A stretch of 64,000 bases of DNA from Corynebacterium genitalium ATCC 33030 (lineage in GTDB: Bacteria > Actinomycetota > Actinomycetes > Mycobacteriales > Mycobacteriaceae), in contig NZ_CM000961.1 of assembly GCF_000143825.1 (NCBI RefSeq), positions 310,001-374,000 on the forward strand. The letters run 5' to 3'. The translations under genes and the position numbers were made by a program. Every line of letters begins with the position of its first letter. Position 1 is the first letter of the stretch. Shown here piece by piece: positions 53,876 to 62,018 of the stretch. Below the pieces are notes generated by a model that ran no database searches, had not been told where the DNA came from, and worked only from the letters and a program-made list of their open reading frames with translations.

Positions 53876-55147
53876 CTACTCCCCCGTGGCGTCCCTGTGA
53901 TCCATGGGGGTGAACCCCTCTAGCACCTCGTCGTACACCTGCGAGAGTGCTTCGGCTGACGCCGCCCAACTGAACGTGGCAGCCCGTTTCACGGCGGCGG
54001 TGGCCATGGTGAGGCGGGTGGAGTCGTCGATAAGCAACTGCTCGAGCGCGTCCGCCCACGCGTCGGGAGCGTGACCGTCGACAAGCACTCCCGTTTCCCC
54101 GTCCGCGACGGCCAGAGGCAGACCGCCCACCCGCGCCGCGACGACTGGCGTGCCCGCGGCCTGCGCCTCGATGGCGACAAGACCGAATGACTCGTTGTAG
54201 CTGGGCACCGCGACAATATCTGCGGCCTGGTAGATCTGGACGAGCTCTTCTGGCGGGCGCGGCCCCAAGAAGCGAACCTTGCGGCCAATGCCCAGCTTAT
54301 GGGCCATCGCACGGTAGAAGTCGACCGATGAATCCGCACCCGACGCGCCACCGCACATGATGATGCGCACGTTGCGGTCCGGGTCGCGGTCGAACAATTC
54401 CGCAGCCGCCCGGATAAGCACCTGCGGCCCCTTGAACTCCTGCATGCGGCCCACGAACGCGATCACTTTGCTGTCCAACGGGATGCCCAGGTGGCGGCGG
54501 GCAAGCTCCGTGTTGCGGTTCGTGCCCGGCGTGAACAGGCGCGTGTCAGCGCCGGGGGTGACCACGCTGATCCGCTCAGGCTCGGCATCGTAATAGCGGA
54601 CTAGCTGTTGGGTCTCGTCAGCAGTGTTGACCACGATGCAATCGGCGTTGTCCACGAGCTGCTGCTCGCCAATGCGGCGGGCCTCCGTCTCTGGGGAATC
54701 CGAGTCCGCCGCAGCTTCGCGCGCCGCGTTCTTCACCGCCGCCCACGTGTGACCAGTGTGGATCAGCGGCACCCCGGCAAGGTCACGCAACAGCCACCCC
54801 ACCTGGCCGGAGAGCCAATAGTGGGAATGGATCAGGTCGTAGGGACGGCCTTCCTGCCGGACAAACTGCATCACACCACCGGCGAAGGCGGCGAGCTGGG
54901 TGGGCAGCTCTTCTTTGGCCAGACCCTCGTAAGGGCCGGCGACGACATTGACCACCCGCAAATTCTCGCTGACGCGCACCACCTCGCCCTGGCTGGGCCT
55001 CGTCGCACGGGTGAACACGTCCACCTCGGTGCCGCTTGCTGCGAGCTCGCGGGCGATGTTGAGAATGTAAACGTTCATCCCGCCAGCATCGCCGGACCCC
55101 GGCTGCTCCAGCGGGGAGGTGTGCATAGAGATCATGGCCACGCGCAT
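53876..55147 (-). CDS. mshA: D-inositol-3-phosphate glycosyltransferase (mycothiol synthesis)
   Basis: This 423-residue GT4 enzyme joins N-acetylglucosamine to inositol 3-phosphate, the first committed step of mycothiol. It begins [20 protein letters not shown] with [15 protein letters not shown], contains [40 protein letters not shown] and [20 protein letters not shown]. These are hallmark MshA segments. The ATG at 55147 is chosen; longer frames lack homology. A decamer is at 54025 and its one-base variant at 54076. Confidence 0.95.
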   Translation of the reverse strand: MRVAMISMHTSPLEQPGSGDAGGMNVYILNIARELAASGTEVDVFTRATRPSQGEVVRVSENLRVVNVVAGPYEGLAKEELPTQLAAFAGGVMQFVRQEGRPYDLIHSHYWLSGQVGWLLRDLAGVPLIHTGHTWAAVKNAAREAAADSDSPETEARRIGEQQLVDNADCIVVNTADETQQLVRYYDAEPERISVVTPGADTRLFTPGTNRNTELARRHLGIPLDSKVIAFVGRMQEFKGPQVLIRAAAELFDRDPDRNVRIIMCGGASGADSSVDFYRAMAHKLGIGRKVRFLGPRPPEELVQIYQAADIVAVPSYNESFGLVAIEAQAAGTPVVAARVGGLPLAVADGETGVLVDGHAPDAWADALEQLLIDDSTRLTMATAAVKRAATFSWAASAEALSQVYDEVLEGFTPMDHRDATGE

Positions 55148-55157
55148 GACCCGAAGT

Positions 55158-56219
55158 CTATCGCGCGTGCTTATGCCACTGCCCGAAGTCGCTGGCGACA
55201 GTAGCCGCGAGCTCGCGGTATGCCTGCATTGTCCGCGGGTGCAGGCGCGCAATGTCGACCACGGCACCTTCAGCAAGGTGCGGGTCATAAGGAATCACGT
55301 GCACGGCCCGGGTCCGCGCGCCGAAGTGCGCGACCACACTGTCCATGTTCACCGGCGACTTCGGCGTGGCCGACGACACCACAACGACCGCGTTGGCCGC
55401 GAGCCTGTCATAACCGTGCAGGTTGAGCCAGTCCAAAGTCGCCGAGGCGGACTGTGCGCCGTCGAGAGCCGGCGAGCTGACCAGGATCAACGTGTTGGCC
55501 AAATCCAACACGCCCGCCATGGCAGAGTGCATCAGCCCTGTCCCGCAGTCAGTGAGGATGAGGTTGTAGTGGTGCTGCAGGATGTCGACGGCACGGCGGT
55601 AGTCGTACTCGCTGAACGCCTCCGACACGGCCGGGTCGCGTTCGGAGCCAATGACTTCGAGGCGGGAAGCCCCTTGCGTGGTAAACCCGCGGACGTGCGC
55701 GTACCGCGACGTGTCTGAGGCCGCGAGTAGATCGCGGATCGTCGCTGGGCCCGGCGCGGCGACACGTTGGGCCAAGGTGCCGAAGTCCGGGTTCGCGTCA
55801 ATGGCGATCACCCTGTCACCGCGCGATTCCGCCAATACCGACCCCAACGCGACCGTCGTTGTCGTCTTGCCCACCCCGCCCTTGAGCGACATTACCGCGA
55901 TCCGGTAATCGCCCCGCAGCGGAGTGCGCATGGCTTCCTCTAACGTCGCGGCCGCCAATTCTTTGCGAGAGGCACCGGGATTGATCCGTCCACCCGAGGC
56001 ACCATGGACGAGCTTGCGCCACCCTTTCGCCGGGGGTGCTTTGACGCCGCGCACGACGTTTGCCTGGTCGAGGCTCTGCGGCGCTCGCTTGTGGCTTTCA
56101 GCATGCTTATCGACGGACCCCTGCCCCGCCTCAGCTCGCACCTCCGGCTGCGGGACGGGCCCATCCGGCACCCACTCCCCCAGCCCGGTGTTGGCGTACT
56201 TCTGGTACAGATCGGTCAT
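55158..56219 (-). CDS. ParA/MinD-like ATPase, EspI-type
   Basis: This 353-residue protein has a disordered N-terminal region of about 100 residues rich in Pro, Glu and Lys. A deviant Walker A motif [17 protein letters not shown] follows near 109-125, then [13 protein letters not shown] and [11 protein letters not shown]. This matches actinobacterial MinD-like ATPases related to EspI of ESX secretion clusters, but no ESX gene is in the window, so the role (protein positioning or regulation) is open. It ends 10 bases upstream of mshA. A decamer at 56106 lies in the disordered part. Confidence 0.8.
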   Translation of the reverse strand: MTDLYQKYANTGLGEWVPDGPVPQPEVRAEAGQGSVDKHAESHKRAPQSLDQANVVRGVKAPPAKGWRKLVHGASGGRINPGASRKELAAATLEEAMRTPLRGDYRIAVMSLKGGVGKTTTTVALGSVLAESRGDRVIAIDANPDFGTLAQRVAAPGPATIRDLLAASDTSRYAHVRGFTTQGASRLEVIGSERDPAVSEAFSEYDYRRAVDILQHHYNLILTDCGTGLMHSAMAGVLDLANTLILVSSPALDGAQSASATLDWLNLHGYDRLAANAVVVVSSATPKSPVNMDSVVAHFGARTRAVHVIPYDPHLAEGAVVDIARLHPRTMQAYRELAATVASDFGQWHKHAR

Positions 56220-56476
56220 CTCAATTCCCCCCCGATGATTCCCTGAAAGTGCGGAAACGCCCGAAAGGTTTCCCGATTCATCGCGAGTGTACCGCCGACG
56301 GGCATGTTTCGCCCGGTTACCCTGCCGCCGGCAAGACTGCACCTGGCGGGCAGCGACATTCAGACAACTGGCAGCAAGGTGACAAAGATCATAAATATTC
56401 CGTCGAAACTGTCGAATCACAACTACACTTAGGCAAAGTAAATCAATCGCTGATCACGTTTGGAGGGCAGACAGCC

Positions 56477-58435
56477 ATGTCGGCATACGAAGAAAAAGCC
56501 TGGTTATCCAGCTACGCGGAGTGGACCCCGCACGAGGTGGAGCTGGGCAACGACACCATCTTGGACATCTACGACGCCACGCTGGCAAAGAAGTCCTACA
56601 AGAACGCGCTGTGGTTCTTCGGCAAGACCACGACTTACGCAGAGCTGGACAAGCAGGTCCGCAGCGCGGCCGCCGGCCTGAAGGCCTTCGGTGTCCGTCC
56701 GGGCGACCGCGTCGCTTTGGTCATGCCTAACTGCCCCGAGTTCGCCATTTCCTTTATCGCTGTTTTGAAACTCGGCGCATCTGTGGTCGCACACAACCCG
56801 CTCTACACCGAGCACGAGCTGCGCGTCCAGTTCAACGACCACGGCGCACGCGTGGCCATCATGTGGGACAAGGCCGCCGGCAACCTGGGCGGCCTGCGCA
56901 AGGACACTCCACTGGAGACCATCGTATCCGTCGACATGACCAAGTCCATGCCGAAGTACATGGAGCTGGCTCTGAAATACGTGCCGCTGAAGAAGCTGCG
57001 CGAATCCCGCAAGAAGCTCTCCGGCCCGGCCCCCGACACCATTCCGTTCGAGACCCTGTTGTCCTCAGCGATCGGTGGCGAAGGCCACGACCTGCAAAAC
57101 CCGGACATCGACCAGGACACCACCGCGGTCATCCTCTACACCTCCGGCACCACTGGCGAGCCCAAGGGTGCGCAGATCACCCACGGCAACTTCAACCACC
57201 AGATGAAGGCCGGTAAGGCCTGGGTGCAGGACCTGGGCAAGGAAGACGAGAAGATCCTGGCGGTCCTGCCGCTCTTCCACGTCTACGGCCTCGCCCTCAA
57301 CCTCGGACTGGGCATCATGGTCGGCGGAGAGATCATCCTGCTGCCCGCTCCGGAGCCGGACCTGATCCAGGACGCGTTGAAGAAGAACCCGCCGACCTGG
57401 ATGCCGGGTGTTCCGACTCTGTACCAGCGCATCGGCCAGTCCGCCCTGGACAACGGCAAGAAGCTGACCTCGATCCGCAACTCCTTCTCCGGTGCCTCCA
57501 CCCTGCCGGTCTCCACCGTGGAGACCTGGGAGAAGGTCACCGGCGGCAACCTGGTTGAGGGTTACGGCCTGACTGAGACCTCCCCGATCGTCACCGCTAA
57601 CCCAATGGACGGCTCCCGCCGCCCGGGCTACGTCGGCGTGCCGTTCCCGAACACCATCGTGCGCATCGTCAACCCGGACAACCCGACCGAAGTCATGCCC
57701 GACGGTGAAGCCGGCGAGCTCGTGGTCAAGGGCCCGCAGGTCATGAAGGGCTACCTGAACAAGCCCGAAGCCACCGAGAAAGCCTTCGCCGACGGCTACT
57801 TCCGCACTGGCGACATGGGTGTCATGGAGGAAGACGGCTGGATCCGCCTGGTCTCCCGCATCAAGGAGATGATCATCACCGGCGGCTTCAACGTCTACCC
57901 GGACGAGGTCGAAAACGTCATGCGTGAACACCGCGACATCGAAGACATCGCCGTCGTCGGTCGCCCGCGCGAGGACGGCTCCGAGGACGTCGTCGCCTGC
58001 GTCACCCTTGCAGAAGGTGCCGCTCTCGACCCGCAGGGCCTCCAGGACTACGCCCGCGAGCGCCTCACCCCGTACAAGGTGCCGCGCACCTTCTACCACT
58101 TCGAGGAACTCAACCGCGATATGACCGGCAAGATCCGCCGCCGCGAGGTCCAGCAGTCACTACTCGACCGCCTCAACGCCGGCACCGCCGCCGACGGCGA
58201 GAACTCCGACGGCAAGCCGGAGCAGCCCACCGAGGAAGAGATCCAGAAGGGCGAGAAGGAAAACAACTGGTCCGTCGAGCAGGCCCCCGAAGGCAACGAG
58301 GTTCAGGCCGAGCAGGGTGGCCAGGCCGAGCAGGGTGGCCAGGCCGAGCAAGCTGGCCAGGCCGAACAGGGCGACCAGGGTGGGGAAGCCGACGACAACG
58401 CCGGACGTCACCGCCTCAACGAGCCCGAGAACTAA
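56477..58435 (+). CDS. Long-chain fatty acid-CoA ligase (FadD type)
   Basis: This 652-residue adenylate-forming enzyme has the P-loop ILYTSGTTGEPKGAQITHGN near 218-237, EGYGLTETSPIV near 362-373, TGDMGVMEEDGWIRLVSRIKE near 442-462 and the C-terminal Lys in TGKIRRREV near 550. It activates fatty acids for beta-oxidation or lipid synthesis. GGAGGG lies 9 bases before the ATG. Unusually, about 80 residues of hydrophilic, repeat-bearing tail follow the catalytic domains (Glu/Gln/Gly-rich). A terminator follows the stop. Confidence 0.92.
   Translation: MSAYEEKAWLSSYAEWTPHEVELGNDTILDIYDATLAKKSYKNALWFFGKTTTYAELDKQVRSAAAGLKAFGVRPGDRVALVMPNCPEFAISFIAVLKLGASVVAHNPLYTEHELRVQFNDHGARVAIMWDKAAGNLGGLRKDTPLETIVSVDMTKSMPKYMELALKYVPLKKLRESRKKLSGPAPDTIPFETLLSSAIGGEGHDLQNPDIDQDTTAVILYTSGTTGEPKGAQITHGNFNHQMKAGKAWVQDLGKEDEKILAVLPLFHVYGLALNLGLGIMVGGEIILLPAPEPDLIQDALKKNPPTWMPGVPTLYQRIGQSALDNGKKLTSIRNSFSGASTLPVSTVETWEKVTGGNLVEGYGLTETSPIVTANPMDGSRRPGYVGVPFPNTIVRIVNPDNPTEVMPDGEAGELVVKGPQVMKGYLNKPEATEKAFADGYFRTGDMGVMEEDGWIRLVSRIKEMIITGGFNVYPDEVENVMREHRDIEDIAVVGRPREDGSEDVVACVTLAEGAALDPQGLQDYARERLTPYKVPRTFYHFEELNRDMTGKIRRREVQQSLLDRLNAGTAADGENSDGKPEQPTEEEIQKGEKENNWSVEQAPEGNEVQAEQGGQAEQGGQAEQAGQAEQGDQGGEADDNAGRHRLNEPEN
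58304..58375 (+). repeat. 18-base tandem repeat, four copies, in the ligase C-terminal tail
   Basis: The unit CAGGCCGAGCAGGGTGGC occurs twice exactly and twice with two to three changes, encoding Gln-Ala-Glu-Gln-Gly-Gly repeats. It is in frame, so copy-number change would only lengthen or shorten the tail. Confidence 0.9.
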
Positions 58436-58445
58436 TCGCTCACAG

Positions 58446-58493
58446 AAACCCGGCTAGGTCGAACCATCTCGGTTCGGCACTTGGCCGGGTTTT
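58446..58493 (+). terminator. Terminator of the fatty acid-CoA ligase gene
   Basis: AAACCCGGC (58446-58454) pairs with GCCGGGTTT (58484-58492) around an inner hairpin CGAACC/GGTTCG, followed by TTTT. It lies 11 bases after the stop codon. Confidence 0.7.
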
Positions 58494-58669
58494 CGCATGC
58501 GCACGTGGGGCCGCACGGGTATTGGCGCGAGCATCCGCGCGGTTGCGCAAAACTTTACATGCGCTTTAGTTTATGGTTTCAAAGCGCCTGGTAGGGGTTT
58601 TCTATCGCTCTACCAATACAATCGACATGTCAACTTCTGCGCAGCTCGGACCACGAGCGAGCTAGCGCG
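58494..58669. other. Gene-free AT-richer gap with two adjacent hairpins
   Basis: Between the ligase terminator and the end of murB, GCGCTTT (58561-58567) pairs with AAAGCGC (58581-58587) and GGTAG (58590-58594) with CTACC (58610-58614). The stretch is clearly more AT-rich than its surroundings. An open frame of 58 codons (58497-58673, plus) exists but has no ribosome site and overlaps murB. The stretch may hold a small RNA or murB terminator signals; nothing decides this. Confidence 0.4.
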
Positions 58670-59746
58670 CTAATCGATGGACACGCCGATCCAGACCGGC
58701 TCCGGCTCGAGTGTCACGCCGAACTTGTCCTGCACACCCGCGCGGATGGTGCGGGCCAGGGCGACAATGTCGTCGGCGGTAGCGGTGCCGCGGTTGGTCA
58801 GCGCGAGAGTGTGCTTGGTGGACAGCCGGGCGGGAGCGTTGGGATCGGCGTCGCCGGGGAAGCCACGGGGGAAGCCGGCGCGCTCGATAGTCCAGGCGGC
58901 GGAGAGCTTCACGGCCCCATCAGGGTGTTCCCCAGACGCGGGCACCGGGTAGCGGGGCATGGTGTCGCCCTCACCCGGCGCGACGTCATTGACCAGCGCG
59001 GCAACCCGGTCCGCAACAGCCGGGGTCACAATCGGGTTGGTAAAGAAGGACCCGGCGGACCAGGTGTCGTGGTCTGCGGGGTCGAGGACCATGCCTTTGG
59101 AGGCGCGGACGCGGAGGATCTCTGCGCGGGCGTCGGCAAGCGGGAGGCGCTCACCACCCAGGTGGCGCAGCGGGATGGAGAGTTCGGACGGCTCGAGCTG
59201 CATCTCGATCTCCAGGACAACGGCACGGCCGGTGAATTTCAGGTTGGAGTAGCGGTACGCCAGGTCGAGCTCGCTGGCGGGGACCCACTCGTCTTCACCG
59301 GTTTCGCGGTTGTACAGGCGCACACCGGTGAGCACGTCGGAGACCTCGGCACCGTACGCGCCGACATTCTGCACCGGGGTCGCACCGGCGGACCCGGGGA
59401 TTCCCGACAGCGTCTCAATGCCGGACAGCCCGGCCGCGACAGTTTGCGCGACCACGTCGTCCCACACTGCCCCGGCCCCGGCGCGGACCGCGCCCGGCAC
59501 ACCGTCTGCGTTGACCGTCACGTCGTCATTCGCCGCAAGGACTACGTCGAGATCCAGATCGCCCTCGGCCACCACGAGGTTCGAGCCACCGCCGACGATG
59601 ATGAGGGGGGTGGTGGAAGCGTCGAGAAGCGAGACGGTGCGTGCGAGCTCATCTGCTGTTTCCGCGCGGTGCACCGCACGTGGCACGCCGCCGACGCGCA
59701 GCGTGGTGAGATCCTTGAAGCTTAGGGGCGCTAATGATTCAGACAC
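58670..59746 (-). CDS. murB: UDP-N-acetylenolpyruvoylglucosamine reductase
   Basis: This 358-residue MurB (FAD enzyme) completes UDP-MurNAc synthesis for peptidoglycan. Motifs: TTLRVGGVPRAVHRA near 16, IIVGGGSNLVVAEGDLD near 52, SGIPGSAGATPVQNVGAYGAEV near 112 and WSAGSFFTNPIV near 238 with the proton-donor Ser. The GTG at 59746 (MSESLAPLSFKDL) is chosen; the longer frame runs antisense into the DUF2505 gene. Divergent starts are 24 bases apart, so both promoters overlap. Confidence 0.94.
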   Translation of the reverse strand: MSESLAPLSFKDLTTLRVGGVPRAVHRAETADELARTVSLLDASTTPLIIVGGGSNLVVAEGDLDLDVVLAANDDVTVNADGVPGAVRAGAGAVWDDVVAQTVAAGLSGIETLSGIPGSAGATPVQNVGAYGAEVSDVLTGVRLYNRETGEDEWVPASELDLAYRYSNLKFTGRAVVLEIEMQLEPSELSIPLRHLGGERLPLADARAEILRVRASKGMVLDPADHDTWSAGSFFTNPIVTPAVADRVAALVNDVAPGEGDTMPRYPVPASGEHPDGAVKLSAAWTIERAGFPRGFPGDADPNAPARLSTKHTLALTNRGTATADDIVALARTIRAGVQDKFGVTLEPEPVWIGVSID

Positions 59747-59757
59747 GTAATCAAAGG

Positions 59758-59763
59758 TAGTCT
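59758..59763 (+). promoter_or_regulatory. Predicted -10 of a leaderless promoter for the DUF2505 gene
   Basis: TAGTCT ends 7 bases before the ATG at 59771 and no ribosome site is present, so a leaderless transcript is likely. The element overlaps the promoter side of murB, which starts at 59746 on the other strand. Confidence 0.5.
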
Positions 59764-59770
59764 GTATCCC

Positions 59771-60262
59771 ATGGCAACTCATAGCGAAAACACTGTGACC
59801 ATTAACCAGCCGGCTGACAAGGTGCACAAGGCACTGTCAACGCGCGAGTACTGGGATTACATTGCGCAGCACCTCTCCCCCGAGCCGGGTGAGGTCGCCG
59901 AATTCACCGACAACTCGGTCACCCTGTACGAGGTTCTGCCCACCACCGTCCTGCCGGAGGCCGTGCAGTCCATGGTTTCCCAGGCCCTGAAGGTCAAGCG
60001 TGTGGTCAACATCGGCGCGCTTGAGGGCGAGAACGCAGATGTCTCCTACACCGCGGACGTCAAGGGCACCCCGGTTGACTTCGGCGGCTCCATTAAGCTC
60101 GCCGGCTCTGGTGACACCACCACCCTGAGCTACGACAACGAAGTCTCCGTGAACATCCCGTTCATGGGCCCGGCTATTGAGCCGAAGGTCGGCGAGGCGC
60201 TCGGCGACCTGTTCAACCAGGAAGGCGAGCTCACCGACAAGTGGATTTCTGAGAACCTGTAG
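59771..60262 (+). CDS. DUF2505 (SRPBCC-like) protein
   Basis: This 163-residue protein with the beta-alpha pattern of the START/SRPBCC fold begins with SENTVTINQPADKVHKAL and ends GDLFNQEGELTDKWI. It matches DUF2505, a family of probable lipid- or hydrophobe-binding proteins in actinobacteria. It shares no operon with murB and has its own strong terminator at 60298-60349. Function is unknown. Confidence 0.8.
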   Translation: MATHSENTVTINQPADKVHKALSTREYWDYIAQHLSPEPGEVAEFTDNSVTLYEVLPTTVLPEAVQSMVSQALKVKRVVNIGALEGENADVSYTADVKGTPVDFGGSIKLAGSGDTTTLSYDNEVSVNIPFMGPAIEPKVGEALGDLFNQEGELTDKWISENL

Positions 60263-60297
60263 TTTCGCACGCTCGCGAACGAGACACCCCTAGAAAT

Positions 60298-60349
60298 GGC
60301 CGACCACGCCCATAATCTGCGCGCGCAGACTGGGCATGGTCGGCCTTTT
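60298..60349 (+). terminator. Strong terminator after the DUF2505 gene
   Basis: GGCCGACCACGCCCA (60298-60312) pairs with TGGGCATGGTCGGCC (60331-60345), 14 of 15 pairs, with an inner CTGCGCGCGCAG hairpin and a TTTT run. It overlaps the longer possible 5-prime end of the methyltransferase gene, so that extension is not coding. Confidence 0.8.
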
Positions 60350-60352
60350 GGC

Positions 60353-61111
60353 GTGATCACCCGCGGCACCACCGGGTATAACCGCCTGCGCCGCTCCGAC
60401 AGGTGGACGCGCTACCACCCGCAGGTCCAGTCACTGTTGCGCGCGGAGCCTGCGCCTGTGCTTATCGACGTCGGCTACGGCGCCTCCCACACCACCACCG
60501 TCGAATGGGCCCGCTGGATGCGCCAGATCAACCCTTCTGCCCGCGTCATCGGGCTCGAGATCGACCCGGATCGGGTGCTTCCGCCCCGCGACGGCGTGAC
60601 CTTCGAACTCGGCGGGTTTGAACTGGCCGGTTACCAACCCCACTTAGTCCGGGCGTTCAACGTGCTGCGCCAGTACGACGTCGCGGATGTGGAGGCGGCC
60701 TGGGCATCCGTCTGCGGGCGGCTTGCCCCGGGCGGGCTGTTCATCGAGGGCACGTGCGACGAGTTGGGTCGCCGTGCAGCGTGGGTGCTGCTCAGCGCGA
60801 CTGGACCGGAGTCGTTGACGTTGGCGTGGGACCCGGAGGACGTCGATAAGCCGAGCGACGTCGCCGAACGCCTGCCGAAGGTGCTCATCCACCGCAATGT
60901 CCCCGGTGAACCCATTCATGCGCTGCTCTCGGCCGCAGACGCTGCCTGGGAGCGCTCCTCCGGGTGGGCGCCGCACGGCCCGCGAGTCCGCTGGCGGGAG
61001 GCACGCGCGCTTTTGCTTGCCGACGGCTGGCCCCTCGACCCCATCCGCCGCCGCATCCGCGACAACACTCTCACGGTGGGGTGGGACATCGTCGCGCCAA
61101 GTAACCAGTAA
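60353..61111 (+). CDS. Class I SAM-dependent methyltransferase-like protein
   Basis: In this protein the SAM-binding motif is LIDVGYGASHTTTVEWARWM near residues 37-56, followed by VIGLEIDPDRV and LAPGGLFIEGTCDE near 125-138. The GTG at 60353 (252 residues) is chosen because the ATG at 60296 lies at the foot of the DUF2505 terminator, whose hairpin would otherwise be coding. The substrate is unknown. Two decamers occur, one coding LeuIleAsp in the SAM motif itself (60460) and one coding ValAspLys (60841). Confidence 0.72.
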   Translation: MITRGTTGYNRLRRSDRWTRYHPQVQSLLRAEPAPVLIDVGYGASHTTTVEWARWMRQINPSARVIGLEIDPDRVLPPRDGVTFELGGFELAGYQPHLVRAFNVLRQYDVADVEAAWASVCGRLAPGGLFIEGTCDELGRRAAWVLLSATGPESLTLAWDPEDVDKPSDVAERLPKVLIHRNVPGEPIHALLSAADAAWERSSGWAPHGPRVRWREARALLLADGWPLDPIRRRIRDNTLTVGWDIVAPSNQ

Positions 61112-61195
61112 TCTTGGGGTGTACAGCCACTTCACAGCGGATTCCTCCGGTGGCATGTTGGCAAACGGCATAGAACTCAACCAGAATGGCTTTCC

Positions 61196-62002
61196 ATGAC
61201 ACGCAATTACCCTGCGGGCCCGGCTGGCTCCAGAGGCTCCACCGGGAAAGGCTGGAAAATCGCCTTCGGCATCATTGCCGTCATCTTGGTGCTGTTCTTC
61301 ATCGCTGAACTAGCGCTGCGCTGGTTCATCACCGATCAGATAGAGACCAGTCTGCGGGAAAGTGCGCCCGAAAGCGTCGCCGCCCAACAGGACGCCGAGG
61401 TCCACTTCGGCGCCATGCCCGTTGTCTTCGGGCTGGTGCAGGGCAAACTCCACCAGATCAATATCGATGTGCCGTCCACGCTCACACCGGATAGCAACGC
61501 CATTGTGGGCAACCCGCCGGCGACCATCAACGCCACCGGCTTCGTCCTCGACTCCGAGGATCCGAGTGCGGACGAACTCACCCTGTCCACCGAAGTACCC
61601 AAAGCCCTCGTCCGCGACATGCTGCAAAAAGAGCTGGGTAATGCGCTGGAGGAATCCAACGAAGGCCGGTTCGCCGAGTACAACGAGATCCTCACCGTCT
61701 CCGACGTGGACACCAACCCCGCCGACGGAACCTTCAACATCACGTTCTCCAACGGCGCGTTCGGGGTCGAGCTCCGCCCGGAGATCGTCGATAACCAACT
61801 CTCCTTCACGGCCGTGTCCACCCAGATTCTCGGCCGGAACCTACCGGACTTCTTCTCCGAGGCAGTCAGTGCCGCACTCGAAAGCGGCATCAACGACCAG
61901 GTAGCCGGGCCGCTGGAATTCCGCGAGTTCTCCGTCATCGACAACGGGTTCAAGATCGTTGTCTACGGCCACAACGTGCACCTCAACGAACTAGCCGTGT
62001 AG
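61196..62002 (+). CDS. LmeA-like DUF2993 phospholipid-binding protein
   Basis: This 268-residue protein has a short basic N-terminus, one membrane anchor or signal (about 22-42, KIAFGIIAVILVLFFIAELA) and an outside beta-rich domain with DQIETSLRESAP near 46, KLHQINIDVPSTL near 90 and DGTFNITFSNGAFGVELRPE near 180. This fits DUF2993/LmeA, a periplasmic lipid-binding protein needed for lipomannan elongation in mycobacteria. The ATG lies 8 bases after a CAGAAT -10 candidate, and no ribosome site is seen. Confidence 0.82.
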   Translation: MTRNYPAGPAGSRGSTGKGWKIAFGIIAVILVLFFIAELALRWFITDQIETSLRESAPESVAAQQDAEVHFGAMPVVFGLVQGKLHQINIDVPSTLTPDSNAIVGNPPATINATGFVLDSEDPSADELTLSTEVPKALVRDMLQKELGNALEESNEGRFAEYNEILTVSDVDTNPADGTFNITFSNGAFGVELRPEIVDNQLSFTAVSTQILGRNLPDFFSEAVSAALESGINDQVAGPLEFREFSVIDNGFKIVVYGHNVHLNELAV

Positions 62003-62018
62003 CCTGCGCGCACCGCAG

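Noticed and set aside
56220..56476. Possible iron box (TTAGGCAAAGTAAAT) upstream of the fatty acid-CoA ligase gene
   Set aside because: Only the left half resembles the DtxR consensus; the second half does not match.
58497..58673. 58-codon plus-strand open frame beginning MRTWGRTGIGASIR
   Set aside because: It starts right at the ligase terminator, has no ribosome site, uses rare codons and runs into murB; it is more likely chance.
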